Assembly (NCBI GenBank): GCA_963737405.1
Contig: CAVTSL010000007.1
Location: forward strand, 124,001 to 188,000
Reading direction: 5' to 3'
DNA from: JACCTU01 sp963737405
GTDB taxonomy: Bacteria; Actinomycetota; Thermoleophilia; Gaiellales; Gaiellaceae
Length of the DNA: 64,000 nucleotides
Positions 8,361-16,515 of the stretch are shown here, one piece after another. Under the pieces are notes generated by a model that was not told the origin of the DNA, made no database searches, and saw nothing but the letters and a program-made list of their open reading frames with translations. Made by a program: the position numbers and the translations under genes. Position 1 is the first letter of the stretch. The number at the start of each line of letters is the position of its first letter.

Positions 8361-9728
8361 CGCTCGCGGAGCGCCGGGAACAGAATCACGTCCCGGATCG
8401 TGTCGCGACCGGCGAGCACCATCGCGAGCCGGTCGATCCCGAGGCCGAGGCCGCCCGTCGGCGGCATCCCGTACGAGAGCGCCTCGACGTAGTCCTCGTC
8501 GCCGAGCTCGGTCTCGCCGGCGCCGGCCTCACGCTCTCCCGCCTGCATCGCGAACCGCGCGGCCTGCTCCTCCGAGTCGTTCAGCTCGCTGAACGCGTTC
8601 CCGAGCTCCATCCCGCCGACGAAGTACTCGAACCGCTCGACGATCGTCGGGTCGTCGTCCGTCGCGCGGGCGAACGGCGAGAGCTCGATCGGGTAGTCGT
8701 GGAGGATCGTCGGCTCGATCAGCGACGGCTCGACGAACCGCTCGAGCGCGTGGTCGACGAGCTGCGCCCACGTCTTGTCGTTCCTGGTGTCGACGTCGCG
8801 CTCCTCCAGCCGGCGCCGGAGGTCCTGCTCGTCCCTCGTCCAGAGCCCGTGCTCCTCGAGCGCGTCGACGAGCTCTGAGCCTGCGCCACGAGCCGAGGTC
8901 GACCTCGTGGCCGCGGAAGGTGGTCTTCGTCGTGCCGTTGACCTCCTGCGCGACCGCCGCGACGAGCTCCTCCATGCGCGCCATCGTGTCGCGATAGTCG
9001 GCGTACGCCTCGTACCACTCGAGCATCGTGAACTCCGGCTGGTGCTTGTACGACGTGCCCTCGTTCCGGAAGTCCTTGCCGATCTCGTACACGCGCTCGA
9101 GCCCGCCGACGATCAGCCGCTTGAGGTAGAGCTCGGTCGCGATCCGCAGGTAGTAGTCGGCTCCGAGCGCGTTGTAGTGCGTGACGAACGGCTCGGCGAA
9201 CGCGCCGCCGTAGCGCGGCTGCAGGATCGGCGTCTCGACCTCGACGAAGCCCTGCGCGTCGAGGTACCGGCGGATCGCGGCGACGAGACGCGAGCGAAGC
9301 AGCGCGTCGGCCCGTGCCTCCTCGTTCACGAGCAGGTCGAGGTAGCGCTGCCGGTAGCGCGTCTCGACGTCCTGGAGCCCGTGGAACGTGTCGGGCAGCG
9401 GCTTCCGGTTCTTCGCCAGCAGCTCGATCGACTCGACCGCGAGCGACGGCTCGCCGCGCCGTGTGCGCGCCGGCACGCCTTCGACTCCGATCACGTCTCC
9501 GAGGTCGAGGTCGATCGACCCGGTCTTCTCCTCGCGCACGAGGAGCTGGAGGCGTCCGGAGCGGTCGACGAGGTCGAGGAAGACGAGCTTCCCCATGTCC
9601 CGCCGTGCCATGACGCGGCCCGCGAGCCGCCGCACCTCGCCGCGCTCCTCGCCCGGCTCGAGCTGCTCCGACTCCGCGCGGACGGACGCGATCTCGACGC
9701 GGTCCGGGAAACGCTTCGGCATCGCCAT
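8357..9728 (-). CDS. lysS: Lysine--tRNA ligase, one +1 frameshift
   Basis: Class II aminoacyl-tRNA synthetase. An N-terminal OB-fold anticodon-binding domain (RRLAGRVMARRDMGKLVFLD) leads into the catalytic core: ETPILQPRYGGAFAEPFVTH, the motif-2 region KDFRNEGTSYKHQPEFTMLEWYEAY (about residues 220-245), and motif 3 GLGLGIDRLAMVLAGR near the end. The frame breaks near 8876; removing one base (CTCTGAGCC to CTCGAGCC) joins HEVDLGSW to LVDALEEHGLW, and the corrected length is 456 residues. The N-terminus is short for the family (about 490). Since lysS is normally essential, the break most likely reflects a sequencing error. It lies downstream of greA, 47 bp away. Confidence 0.93.
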
Positions 9729-9775
9729 GGCGCGGCGAGTCTAGTGCGCGTGAGAAGAGAAAATCGCGCCGCGGC

Positions 9776-10249
9776 TCAGGCCGCGCTGATTTCCATGATC
9801 TTGAACTTCAGAGGACCGCGCGGAGTCGTGACGTCGACCGTCTCGCCCTTCTTCTTGCCGATGATCGCCTTGCCGACCGGCGACTCGTTCGAGAGCTTGT
9901 TCTCGGCCGGGTTCGCCTCCGCCGAGCCCACGATGTGGTACTCGAGCGTCTTCTTCGCCTCGACGTCGCGCAGCTTGACGTGCGAACCGAGCGAGACCAC
10001 GTCCTTCGAGATCTCCTTCTTCTCGATGACGCGGGCGGCCATCAAGCGCTCCTCGAGCTGGGCGATCCGGTGCTCCAGCATCGCCTGCTCGTTCTTCGCG
10101 TCGTCGTACTCCGCGTTCTCCGCGATGTCGCCGAACTCGCGCGCGACGCGGATCCGCTCGGCCACCTCACGGCGCTTGTCGCCGCGGAGGTAGTCGATCT
10201 CCTTCTTCAGATTCTCGTAACCCTCTTTGGTGAGGACGACTTCCTTCAA
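9776..10249 (-). CDS. greA: Transcription elongation factor GreA
   Basis: 157 residues, full length. GreA enters the secondary channel of RNA polymerase and stimulates cleavage of backtracked transcripts. It shows LTKEGYENLKKEIDYL, the acidic tip DIAENAEYDDAKNEQ (about 41-55) and the C-terminal FKBP-like domain with ESPVGKAIIGKKKGETVDV. ATG start. It lies upstream of lysS on the same strand and is divergent from dusB, with about 120 bp between their starts, the likely promoter region. Confidence 0.97.
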   Translation of the reverse strand: MKEVVLTKEGYENLKKEIDYLRGDKRREVAERIRVAREFGDIAENAEYDDAKNEQAMLEHRIAQLEERLMAARVIEKKEISKDVVSLGSHVKLRDVEAKKTLEYHIVGSAEANPAENKLSNESPVGKAIIGKKKGETVDVTTPRGPLKFKIMEISAA

Positions 10250-10369
10250 GGCTGCCCCTCCCTACACAGACACAAAGCGGGGGCGCCCCTGGCGCCTCCG
10301 CGAACCGGGAAGTGTAGCCTCGGCCGGAGAGGCTCGTCAATACCCGGACACGCTACGATTTCCCGCTCT

Positions 10370-11428
10370 ATGCAGGTGAATCTTCACGAATCCTGGCGCA
10401 TCGCCGACGTCGAGATCCCGACGCGGCTCGTGCTCGCGCCCATGGCGGGCGTCAGCGTCCAGGCGTTCCGGCGACAGGGCCGTCGCCACGGAGCAGGGCT
10501 CGTCTGCTCCGAGATGGTCAGCTGCGCCGGGCTCCACCACGGGAACGAGCGGACCCTCGGCTATCTGCGGATCGCGACCGACGAGCATCCGCTCGCCGTG
10601 CAGATCTTCGGGTCCGAGCCGGCGCTGATGGAGGAGGCGGCGCGGATGGTCGCCGCGGCGGGCGCCGACATCGTGGACATCAACTTCGGCTGCCCGGTGC
10701 GCAAGGTGACGAAGACCGGCGCGGGCGCGACGCTGCTCGACGACCCCGACCGCGCATGCCGCATCGTCGAGGCGGTCGCGAACGCGGTCGACCTTCCGGT
10801 GAGCGTGAAGATGCGCCGCGGGCTCGAGGACGGCTCGCGCGCGTGCCTCGAGGTCGGACCGCGTCTCGTCGAGGCGGGCGCCGCGACGCTGACGCTCCAC
10901 CCGCGGTCGGCGAAGCAGATGTACACCGGCAACGCCGACCACTCGCTGACGGCGGAGCTGGTCGAGCTCGTCGACGTCCCCGTGGTCGCCTCGGGCGACG
11001 TCACCTCGCGCGCGCGTGCGCAGACGGTGCTCGCGACGACGGGCGCAAGCGCGGTGATGGTCGGCCGCGCCGCGCAGGGCAACCCGTGGGTGCTGCGCGA
11101 GATCATGGAAGAGAACGCCCCGGAACCGTCGCGCGAGGAGGTGATCGCCGAGCTCGTGCTCTTCATGCGCGAGACGGCCCGTGAGCTCGGCGAGCGGAAG
11201 GCGCCGCGGTTCCTGAAGAAGTTCTACGGCTGGTACCTCGGCCGCGGGCGCTTCCCGCGCGCGTTCAAGGCCGAGCTCACCCAGATCGACGACCTCGACG
11301 AGGTCGAGCGCCGGCTGTTCGCCGCGGCTCCCGGCGCGCGGTTCGTGCTCGCGCGGCTCGAGGAGGAGCAGCCGAGCGGCGACGAGGTCACGCTCGACCT
11401 CCCGATCTCCGTCTACGGAGGCGGTTAG
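10370..11428 (+). CDS. dusB: tRNA-dihydrouridine synthase (DusB type)
   Basis: 352 residues. FMN-dependent enzyme that reduces uridine in the D-loop of tRNA. Visible: LAPMAGVSVQAFRR, SEMVSCAGL, VQIFGSEP, the catalytic Cys in DINFGCPVRKV (about 107), SVKMRRG, the HPRS region, and the FMN-phosphate element VMVGRAAQGNPW. The ATG at 10370 is where family homology begins; the frame is open far upstream but that is composition only. Followed by a small membrane protein on the same strand. Confidence 0.93.
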   Translation: MQVNLHESWRIADVEIPTRLVLAPMAGVSVQAFRRQGRRHGAGLVCSEMVSCAGLHHGNERTLGYLRIATDEHPLAVQIFGSEPALMEEAARMVAAAGADIVDINFGCPVRKVTKTGAGATLLDDPDRACRIVEAVANAVDLPVSVKMRRGLEDGSRACLEVGPRLVEAGAATLTLHPRSAKQMYTGNADHSLTAELVELVDVPVVASGDVTSRARAQTVLATTGASAVMVGRAAQGNPWVLREIMEENAPEPSREEVIAELVLFMRETARELGERKAPRFLKKFYGWYLGRGRFPRAFKAELTQIDDLDEVERRLFAAAPGARFVLARLEEEQPSGDEVTLDLPISVYGGG

Positions 11429-11483
11429 CGGTTCGCCCACGACGGGAATCCCTCCGTCCGAGAACCACGACAAGGGGGTTCCT

Positions 11484-12182
11484 GTGAGCATCTTCGATCG
11501 GACGGGTACCGATCGGACGACGACCGAGCCGGTTGTCGAGACGCCGGCGGAAGAGGCGGACCGCGAGGCCTACGACGCCGACGGCGTCGAGGCGCGCGAG
11601 CGCGAGACCGTCGTCGCGGATCGTCCGATCAGCCCGATCGCCGCCGCGCGCGAGCGCTTCGGCGGCATCGACCTGCCGGCCAGCCTCGTCGGCATGCTGA
11701 CCGGCCTCGCGATGGTCGTGCTGCTCGGCGGCCTCGTCGGCGCAGCGGTCGGCGCGATCGGCTACCAGACCGGTCTCCGCGGCGACAACGTCGACGACAT
11801 CTCGACCGCGAGCCTCGTCGGCGGTCTCGTCGTCCTCTTCGTCTCGTACGTGATCGGCGGCTGGGCCGCTGGGCGGATCGCCCGCTACGACGGCGCGCGG
11901 AACGGCGTGATGGCCGCGGTCTGGGCGATCGTCCTCGCCGGGGCGCTGTCGGCGCTCGCCGCGTGGTTCGGCGACAAGTACGACGTGTTCTCGAACGTCG
12001 AGCTGCCGCAGTGGTTCAACCGCGACGCGTTCACGACGACGGCGCTCGTCAGCGGCGTGGCGGCGATCGCCGCGATGCTCGTCGGCGGGGCGCTCGGCGG
12101 CCTGTGGGGCACCCGGTACCACCGCCGCGCGGACCAGACGCTGCTCGACGCGCGCGAGCTGCGCGAGGTCGAAGTTCCCTAG
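11484..12182 (+). CDS. Four-helix membrane protein of unknown function
   Basis: 232 residues. The first ~65 are acidic and charged. Four hydrophobic segments follow at about 68-92, 108-128, 140-160 and 188-210, rich in Gly/Ala (SLVGMLTGLAMVVLLGGLV, ASLVGGLVVLFVSYVIGGWA), with a basic tail. The pattern resembles TIGR04086/YrzE-like small membrane proteins. The GTG start follows an AAGGGGG ribosome-binding sequence 6 nt upstream. Convergent with coaX, overlapping by 4 nt. Possibly co-transcribed with dusB (55 bp upstream). No function is proposed. Confidence 0.75.
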   Translation: MSIFDRTGTDRTTTEPVVETPAEEADREAYDADGVEARERETVVADRPISPIAAARERFGGIDLPASLVGMLTGLAMVVLLGGLVGAAVGAIGYQTGLRGDNVDDISTASLVGGLVVLFVSYVIGGWAAGRIARYDGARNGVMAAVWAIVLAGALSALAAWFGDKYDVFSNVELPQWFNRDAFTTTALVSGVAAIAAMLVGGALGGLWGTRYHRRADQTLLDARELREVEVP

Positions 12183-12928
12183 GACGCGTTGCGCGAATAG
12201 ACCAGCCGGAGGCCTTCGAGCGTCAGGAACGGATCGACGCGCTCGAGGGTCCGCGAATGCGGCGCGACGAGCTCCGCGAGCCCGCCGGTGGCGATCGCCG
12301 GCGCGGCGACGCCGAGCTCGTCGCGGATGCGCGTGACGATCTCGTCGACCTGGCCCGCGAACCCGTAGACGAGGCCTGACTGCAGCGCCGTCTGCGTCGT
12401 CTTCCCGATCACCGTCGGCGGCGGCGTGAAGTCGACGCGGAAGAGCCGCGAGGCGCGCGCGAAGAGCGCGTCCATCGAAACCTCGATCCCGGGCGCGAGG
12501 ACACCGCCGACGTACTCGCCTTCCGGCGAGACGACGTCGAAGTTCGTCGACGTGCCGAAGTCGACCACGATCGCCGGCGCGCCGTAGCGCTCCTTCGCCG
12601 CGACCGCGTTCGCGATCCGGTCGGGCCCGATCTCGCGCGGGTCGTCGTAGCGCAGCGCGATCCCGGTGGTGACGCCCGGGCCGAGCACGAGCGTCGGCAG
12701 CCCGGCGCGCTCGGCGAAGCCCTCGTGCTCGCGCACGAGCGGTGGAACCGTCGACGAGAGGCAGACGCCGTCGACGACGTCGAGGTCGAGCAGACCCGCG
12801 ATCAGCACGTAGAGCTCGTCCGCCGTGCGGCGGCGCTCCGTGGCGACGCGGTAGTGCTCCGCGAGCCGGTCGTCGTCGAACACGCCGTAGACCGTCTGCG
12901 TGTTGCCGACGTCGACGGCTAGGAGCAC
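12179..12928 (-). CDS. coaX: Type III pantothenate kinase
   Basis: 249 residues. Phosphorylates pantothenate, the first step of coenzyme A synthesis. It has the ASKHA-fold marks of CoaX: DVGNTQTVYG (about 6-15), GPDRIANAVAA (about 101), VVDFGTSTNFDVV (about 122), GGVLAPGIEVS and IATGGLA. The GTG start directly abuts the TAA of the DUF2469 gene upstream, so translation is coupled in a folK-DUF2469-coaX operon. Confidence 0.95.
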   Translation of the reverse strand: MLLAVDVGNTQTVYGVFDDDRLAEHYRVATERRRTADELYVLIAGLLDLDVVDGVCLSSTVPPLVREHEGFAERAGLPTLVLGPGVTTGIALRYDDPREIGPDRIANAVAAKERYGAPAIVVDFGTSTNFDVVSPEGEYVGGVLAPGIEVSMDALFARASRLFRVDFTPPPTVIGKTTQTALQSGLVYGFAGQVDEIVTRIRDELGVAAPAIATGGLAELVAPHSRTLERVDPFLTLEGLRLVYSRNAS

Positions 12929-13291
12929 TTACTCCGTGTCGTCCGAGGAGAGCGTCTCGCGCATGCGCTCGGCGAGCGCGTCGGCCGAGAGCGCCGGGTC
13001 GTCCTCTCCCCGGAGCTCCTCGACGGAGACGTCGCCGGAGGTGTAGACCTCGGCGCGCGGGATCATCCGCGTCGGGCGGTTCTTGTCCCAGACCCAGACG
13101 TCCTCCATCCGCAGATGGAAGAACGGGTAGCTCGCCTGCGGCACGTACTGGAGGTCGAGCTTGTTGCAGAGGTACGTCGCGTCCTGCGTGAGCACGCAGT
13201 AGCGGAAGAGGCCGAAGACGGCCGAGTACTCCTTCTTCAGCCGGAGCTCGGCGTCGGCCTCGAATTCGTCGAGTTCGTCGAGGTGGGACAT
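12929..13291 (-). CDS. DUF2469-family protein
   Basis: 120 residues. Matches the actinobacterial DUF2469 family (mycobacterial Rv2901c type, about 100 residues) in the acidic DELDEFEADAEL start, LKKEYSAVFGLFRYCVLT, ATYLCNKLDLQ, and the signature FFHLRMEDVWVWDKNRPTR followed by AEVYTSGDVSVEEL. Function unknown; small, cytoplasmic, no membrane segment. It sits with zero spacing between folK (stop TAG directly before its ATG) and coaX, so it is translationally coupled to both. Confidence 0.85.
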   Translation of the reverse strand: MSHLDELDEFEADAELRLKKEYSAVFGLFRYCVLTQDATYLCNKLDLQYVPQASYPFFHLRMEDVWVWDKNRPTRMIPRAEVYTSGDVSVEELRGEDDPALSADALAERMRETLSSDDTE

Positions 13292-13756
13292 CTATCCGGA
13301 TTCTAGATTTCGGCGCAAGCTCTCCAGCGGGCCTACCCCGGGGACGGCGAGGTCCGGGTCGAGCTCGGCGAGCGGATCCAGCACGAACTGCCGCTCGTGG
13401 AGCCGCGGATGGGGCACGGTCAGCCCCGGTTCGTCGAGCCGCTCGTCCCCGAAGAGCAGGAGGTCGAGGTCGATCGTCCGCGGGCCGTACCGGGGCCCGT
13501 CTCGCGTTCGGCCGAGCTCGCGCTCGACCGCGAGCAGCGCGTCGAGGAGGCCCCGGGCATCCAGGTCCGTCTCGACGGCCGCCGCGGCGTTGAGGAAGCG
13601 CGGCTGGTCGAGGTAGCCGACGGGCTCCGTCTCGACGAAGGACGAGACGGCGACCACGCGGACACCGGGCGAAGCGTCGAGCGCCGCGAGCGCGGCGCGC
13701 ATCGTCGCTTCCCTGTCGCCGAGGTTCGCGCCGACCCCGATGTACGCCAGCTGCAC
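13292..13756 (-). CDS. folK: 2-amino-4-hydroxy-6-hydroxymethyldihydropteridine pyrophosphokinase
   Basis: 154 residues. Transfers pyrophosphate from ATP to hydroxymethyldihydropterin in folate synthesis. Shows YIGVGANLGDREATM, SSFVETEPVGYLDQPRFLNA, the signature GPRTIDLDLLLFGDERL and VPHPRLHERQFVLDPLAEL. GTG start. First gene of the coupled folK-DUF2469-coaX operon. It is separated from folB by the inserted divergent subtilase gene. Confidence 0.96.
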   Translation of the reverse strand: MQLAYIGVGANLGDREATMRAALAALDASPGVRVVAVSSFVETEPVGYLDQPRFLNAAAAVETDLDARGLLDALLAVERELGRTRDGPRYGPRTIDLDLLLFGDERLDEPGLTVPHPRLHERQFVLDPLAELDPDLAVPGVGPLESLRRNLESG

Positions 13757-13794
13757 TCACCCGACGTTAACGCCCTCGGAGTAGCCTGCGCTTC

Positions 13795-15354
13795 TTGATC
13801 AGAGCGGTCGGCGTCCTCGGCTTGGCCGCGCTCGTCGCGGCGCCCTGTGCGCTCGCGTCGCGCGCAGCGTCTCCGTCCGCCGCCGCTCCCGGCCTCCTGT
13901 CGGTTCGGACCCGCGACACGGCGCTCGTCCAGCTCGAGCGAGGGGCTGCGCCGCCGAGGGGCGGCTCGCTCCTCTCGCGCCGGCTGCGGATCTGGCGCGT
14001 CCCGGGCCGCCTCCTCCCCGCGCTCGTCGATCGCGGGGGTGTGCAGGTCGTGGAACGCGACCGGACCGCGCACCTCGACGTCGAGCCGCTCCAGTCCACG
14101 GAGTACTGGCGGCCGCTCATCGGCGCCGACTCCGCCGTTCCGCCCGGTCCGGGCAAGCCGATCACCGTCCTCGACACCGGCATCGACCTGTCGCACCCCG
14201 AGTTCGCGGGCAGGCCGAACACGACGATCCTCGGCCCGCAGAGCCTCGCCGACTCCGGCGACGACTTCCACGGCACGGCCGTCTCGTCGGTCGCGGCCGC
14301 ACCGGAGAACGGCGTCGGGCTCCTCGGCGTCTACCCGCAGGCGGTCCTCCGGTCGGTGGACGTCCGGCAGCTCCGCACGTCGGACGTGATCCGGGGGCTG
14401 TCGGCCGCGATCGAGGCCGGCCCGAGCGTGATCAACATGAGCTTCGGCGTGCCGACGAGCCTGCTGCTCATGGACACGGTCGCCGTCGCGTTCCGAACCG
14501 GGTCGATCCTCGTCGCGGCGGCGGGGAACGAGCGCCAGCAGGGGATCCCGATCGCCGCGCCGGCGAACCTGAACCACGTGCTGACGATCGCGGCGACCGA
14601 CCCGCTGAACCGGGTCGCGAGCTTCTCGTCGGCGTCGCTGCAGGTCGACCTCGCCGCGCCGGGCGTCGACATCCCGGCGGCGATCCCGCTCGCGTTCAAC
14701 GCAGCCGGCTATGGATCCGTCGACGGCACGAGCTTCTCCGCGCCGATCGTGACCGGCGCGACCGCCTGGGTCTGGACGGCGCGGCCGCAGCTCGACAACA
14801 CGCAGGTCTTCGACCTGATGCGCTACTCGGCGATCGACCTCGGAGCCGCGGGCTTCGACCGCGACACCGGCTTCGGCCTGCTGAGCATCCCCGCAGCGCT
14901 CGCGACGCCCGCGCCGCCGAGCGACGGCCAGGAGCCGAACGACGACATCCGGGAGATCAAGCCGAACGGGCTCTTCCGGCTCCCGACCACGCCGGTCACT
15001 TCGCCGACGCACCCGCGGGCCACGCTGCGGGCGCGGCTCGACCTGACCGAGGACCCGGAGGACGTGTACCGCGTCTACGTCCCGCCGGGGCGAGTCGTGC
15101 ACGTGACGGTGACGCCCGACACCGACGTCGACGTCGACCTCTGGAAGCCGACGGCCACCACAGTCTTCGCCCGCGGTACGGCGCGCAGGCGGAACCTTCT
15201 CGCGACGAGCGGGCGCCGGGGCCGGACGCCGGAGAGGGTCTCGGCGCGCAACCGGACGAAGCGCGGCTTCTACGCGTACCTCGACGTCTACCTGCCGCGG
15301 AACGGGCCGCTCGACGCGGTCTACACGATCAGCGCCTCGACCGCTCGACGGTGA
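13795..15354 (+). CDS. Secreted subtilisin-like serine protease (S8)
   Basis: 519 residues. An N-terminal signal peptide (VLGLAALVAAPCALASRA, about 4-22) precedes a short prodomain-like region and the peptidase S8 domain with Asp127 (VLDTGID), His159 (DDFHGTAV) and Ser313 (VDGTSFSAPIVTGA), plus the oxyanion-region AAAGNERQQ. The C-terminal ~130 residues form a separate domain (DVYRVYVPPGRVVHVTV) like the pre-peptidase C-terminal/beta-sandwich domains of secreted proteases. TTG start. Inserted between folK and folB in the opposite direction, overlapping the folB end by 26 nt. Exported enzyme, probably nutritional or cell-wall-associated. Confidence 0.88.
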   Translation: MIRAVGVLGLAALVAAPCALASRAASPSAAAPGLLSVRTRDTALVQLERGAAPPRGGSLLSRRLRIWRVPGRLLPALVDRGGVQVVERDRTAHLDVEPLQSTEYWRPLIGADSAVPPGPGKPITVLDTGIDLSHPEFAGRPNTTILGPQSLADSGDDFHGTAVSSVAAAPENGVGLLGVYPQAVLRSVDVRQLRTSDVIRGLSAAIEAGPSVINMSFGVPTSLLLMDTVAVAFRTGSILVAAAGNERQQGIPIAAPANLNHVLTIAATDPLNRVASFSSASLQVDLAAPGVDIPAAIPLAFNAAGYGSVDGTSFSAPIVTGATAWVWTARPQLDNTQVFDLMRYSAIDLGAAGFDRDTGFGLLSIPAALATPAPPSDGQEPNDDIREIKPNGLFRLPTTPVTSPTHPRATLRARLDLTEDPEDVYRVYVPPGRVVHVTVTPDTDVDVDLWKPTATTVFARGTARRRNLLATSGRRGRTPERVSARNRTKRGFYAYLDVYLPRNGPLDAVYTISASTARR

Positions 15355-15679
15355 CGGCCGCGAGCTCGACCGGCGGGTCGAGCACGACGTCGGGCTTGCG
15401 GACGCGAACGCGCGCGCTCTCGATCGGGAAGCGCGCGAGCAGCTCGTCGGCGACGGCTGTCGCGAGCGCCTCGAGGAGCTGGAACGCGCGGCCGTCGGAG
15501 ACCTCGCGCACGACGCCGACGACCTCGCGGTAGTCGACGGCGTCGTCGAGCTTGTCGGACACCGCGTCGTCCGGCACGTCGAGCCACAGGTCGAAGAGGA
15601 AGCGCTGTCCCCGCTCGCGCTCGTCCGGCAGGACGCCGTGGAACCCGTGGAGCTCGATCCCCTCCAGTTCGATCCGCAT
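15329..15679 (-). CDS. folB: Dihydroneopterin aldolase
   Basis: 116 residues. Cleaves dihydroneopterin to hydroxymethyldihydropterin. It has the family start IELEGIELHGFHGVLPDER (Glu and His active-site region), YREVVGVVREVSDGRAFQLLEALA (catalytic Glu about 72) and RVRVRKPDV. The chosen ATG (15679) overlaps the folP stop (TGATG); a GTG one codon earlier is equally possible. Coupled to folP. Confidence 0.94.
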   Translation of the reverse strand: MRIELEGIELHGFHGVLPDERERGQRFLFDLWLDVPDDAVSDKLDDAVDYREVVGVVREVSDGRAFQLLEALATAVADELLARFPIESARVRVRKPDVVLDPPVELAAVTVERSRR

Positions 15680-16503
15680 CACGCGACGACGGCCCGCGCG
15701 ACCGTCAGCGCCTCGACGTGCTCGCGGACGTCGTGGACCCGCAGGATCGTCGCGCCGCGCTCGTACGCCGTGACCGCCGCGGCAAGGCTCGCCGAGAGCG
15801 GGCCGGTCGTCGCGTCGGGATCGCCGAGGAGCCGGCCGAGCGAGCGCTTGCGCGAGAAGCCGATCACGACCGGCCGGCCGAGCGACGTCAGGACGTCGAG
15901 GCGGCGGAGCAGCTCGAAGTTGTGCTCGACCGTCTTGCCGAAGCCGATCCCCGGGTCGAGGCAGATCCGCCGCTCGTCGACTCCCAGCGAGACCGCGAAC
16001 CGCATCCGCTCCTCGAGGAAGGCCGCCACCTCCGACGCGACGTCGTCGTAGCGCGGGTCGAGCTGCATCGTCCGCGGCTCGCCCTGCATGTGCATCAGAC
16101 AGAGATAGGCGCCGGCCTCCGCCACGACCGTGCCGAGCTCCGCATCGCCGCGGAGCGCGGTCACGTCGTTCACGAGCTCGGCGCCGAGCTCGAGCGCACG
16201 GCGCGCGACCTCCGCCTTCGCGGTGTCGATCGAGACCGGGAGCTCGCCGGCGACAGCCTCGAGCACCGGCACGACGCGCCGTAGCTCGTCGTCGACGGAG
16301 ACGCCGTCGGAGCCCGGCCGCGTCGACTCGCCGCCGACGTCGACGATCGCCGCGCCTTCCTCGACCATCCGCCGCGCAGCCGCGATCGCGTCCTCCGCGC
16401 GCTCGTGCACGCCGCCGTCCGAGAACGAGTCGGGCGTGACGTTCACGACGCCCATCACCGACGGCCGCGGGAAGCGCGCTTCGATGGGCGGGCGAGTGGA
16501 CAT
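15679..16503 (-). CDS. folP: Dihydropteroate synthase
   Basis: 274 residues. Condenses hydroxymethyldihydropterin pyrophosphate with p-aminobenzoate; the target of sulfonamides. Signatures: GVVNVTPDSFSDGG (about 17-30), IVDVGGESTRPG, ETG-equivalent VNDVTALRGD, LMHMQGEPRTM, CLDPGIGFGKT, VIGFSRKRSLGRLLG and the C-terminal RVHDVREHVEAL. ATG at 16503 is chosen because family homology starts here; the frame is open for another 1.7 kb upstream only by composition. Its start codon lies 12 nt from the divergent ABC transporter start, so 5' leaders must be minimal. Confidence 0.96.
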   Translation of the reverse strand: MSTRPPIEARFPRPSVMGVVNVTPDSFSDGGVHERAEDAIAAARRMVEEGAAIVDVGGESTRPGSDGVSVDDELRRVVPVLEAVAGELPVSIDTAKAEVARRALELGAELVNDVTALRGDAELGTVVAEAGAYLCLMHMQGEPRTMQLDPRYDDVASEVAAFLEERMRFAVSLGVDERRICLDPGIGFGKTVEHNFELLRRLDVLTSLGRPVVIGFSRKRSLGRLLGDPDATTGPLSASLAAAVTAYERGATILRVHDVREHVEALTVARAVVA

Positions 16504-16515
16504 GTCGGCAAGAGT

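Noticed and set aside
10262..10310. GC-rich imperfect hairpin (GGGGCGCC / GGCGCCTC) between greA and dusB
   Set aside because: It lies upstream of both genes, contains a mismatch and has no T-run; not supportable as a terminator or operator.
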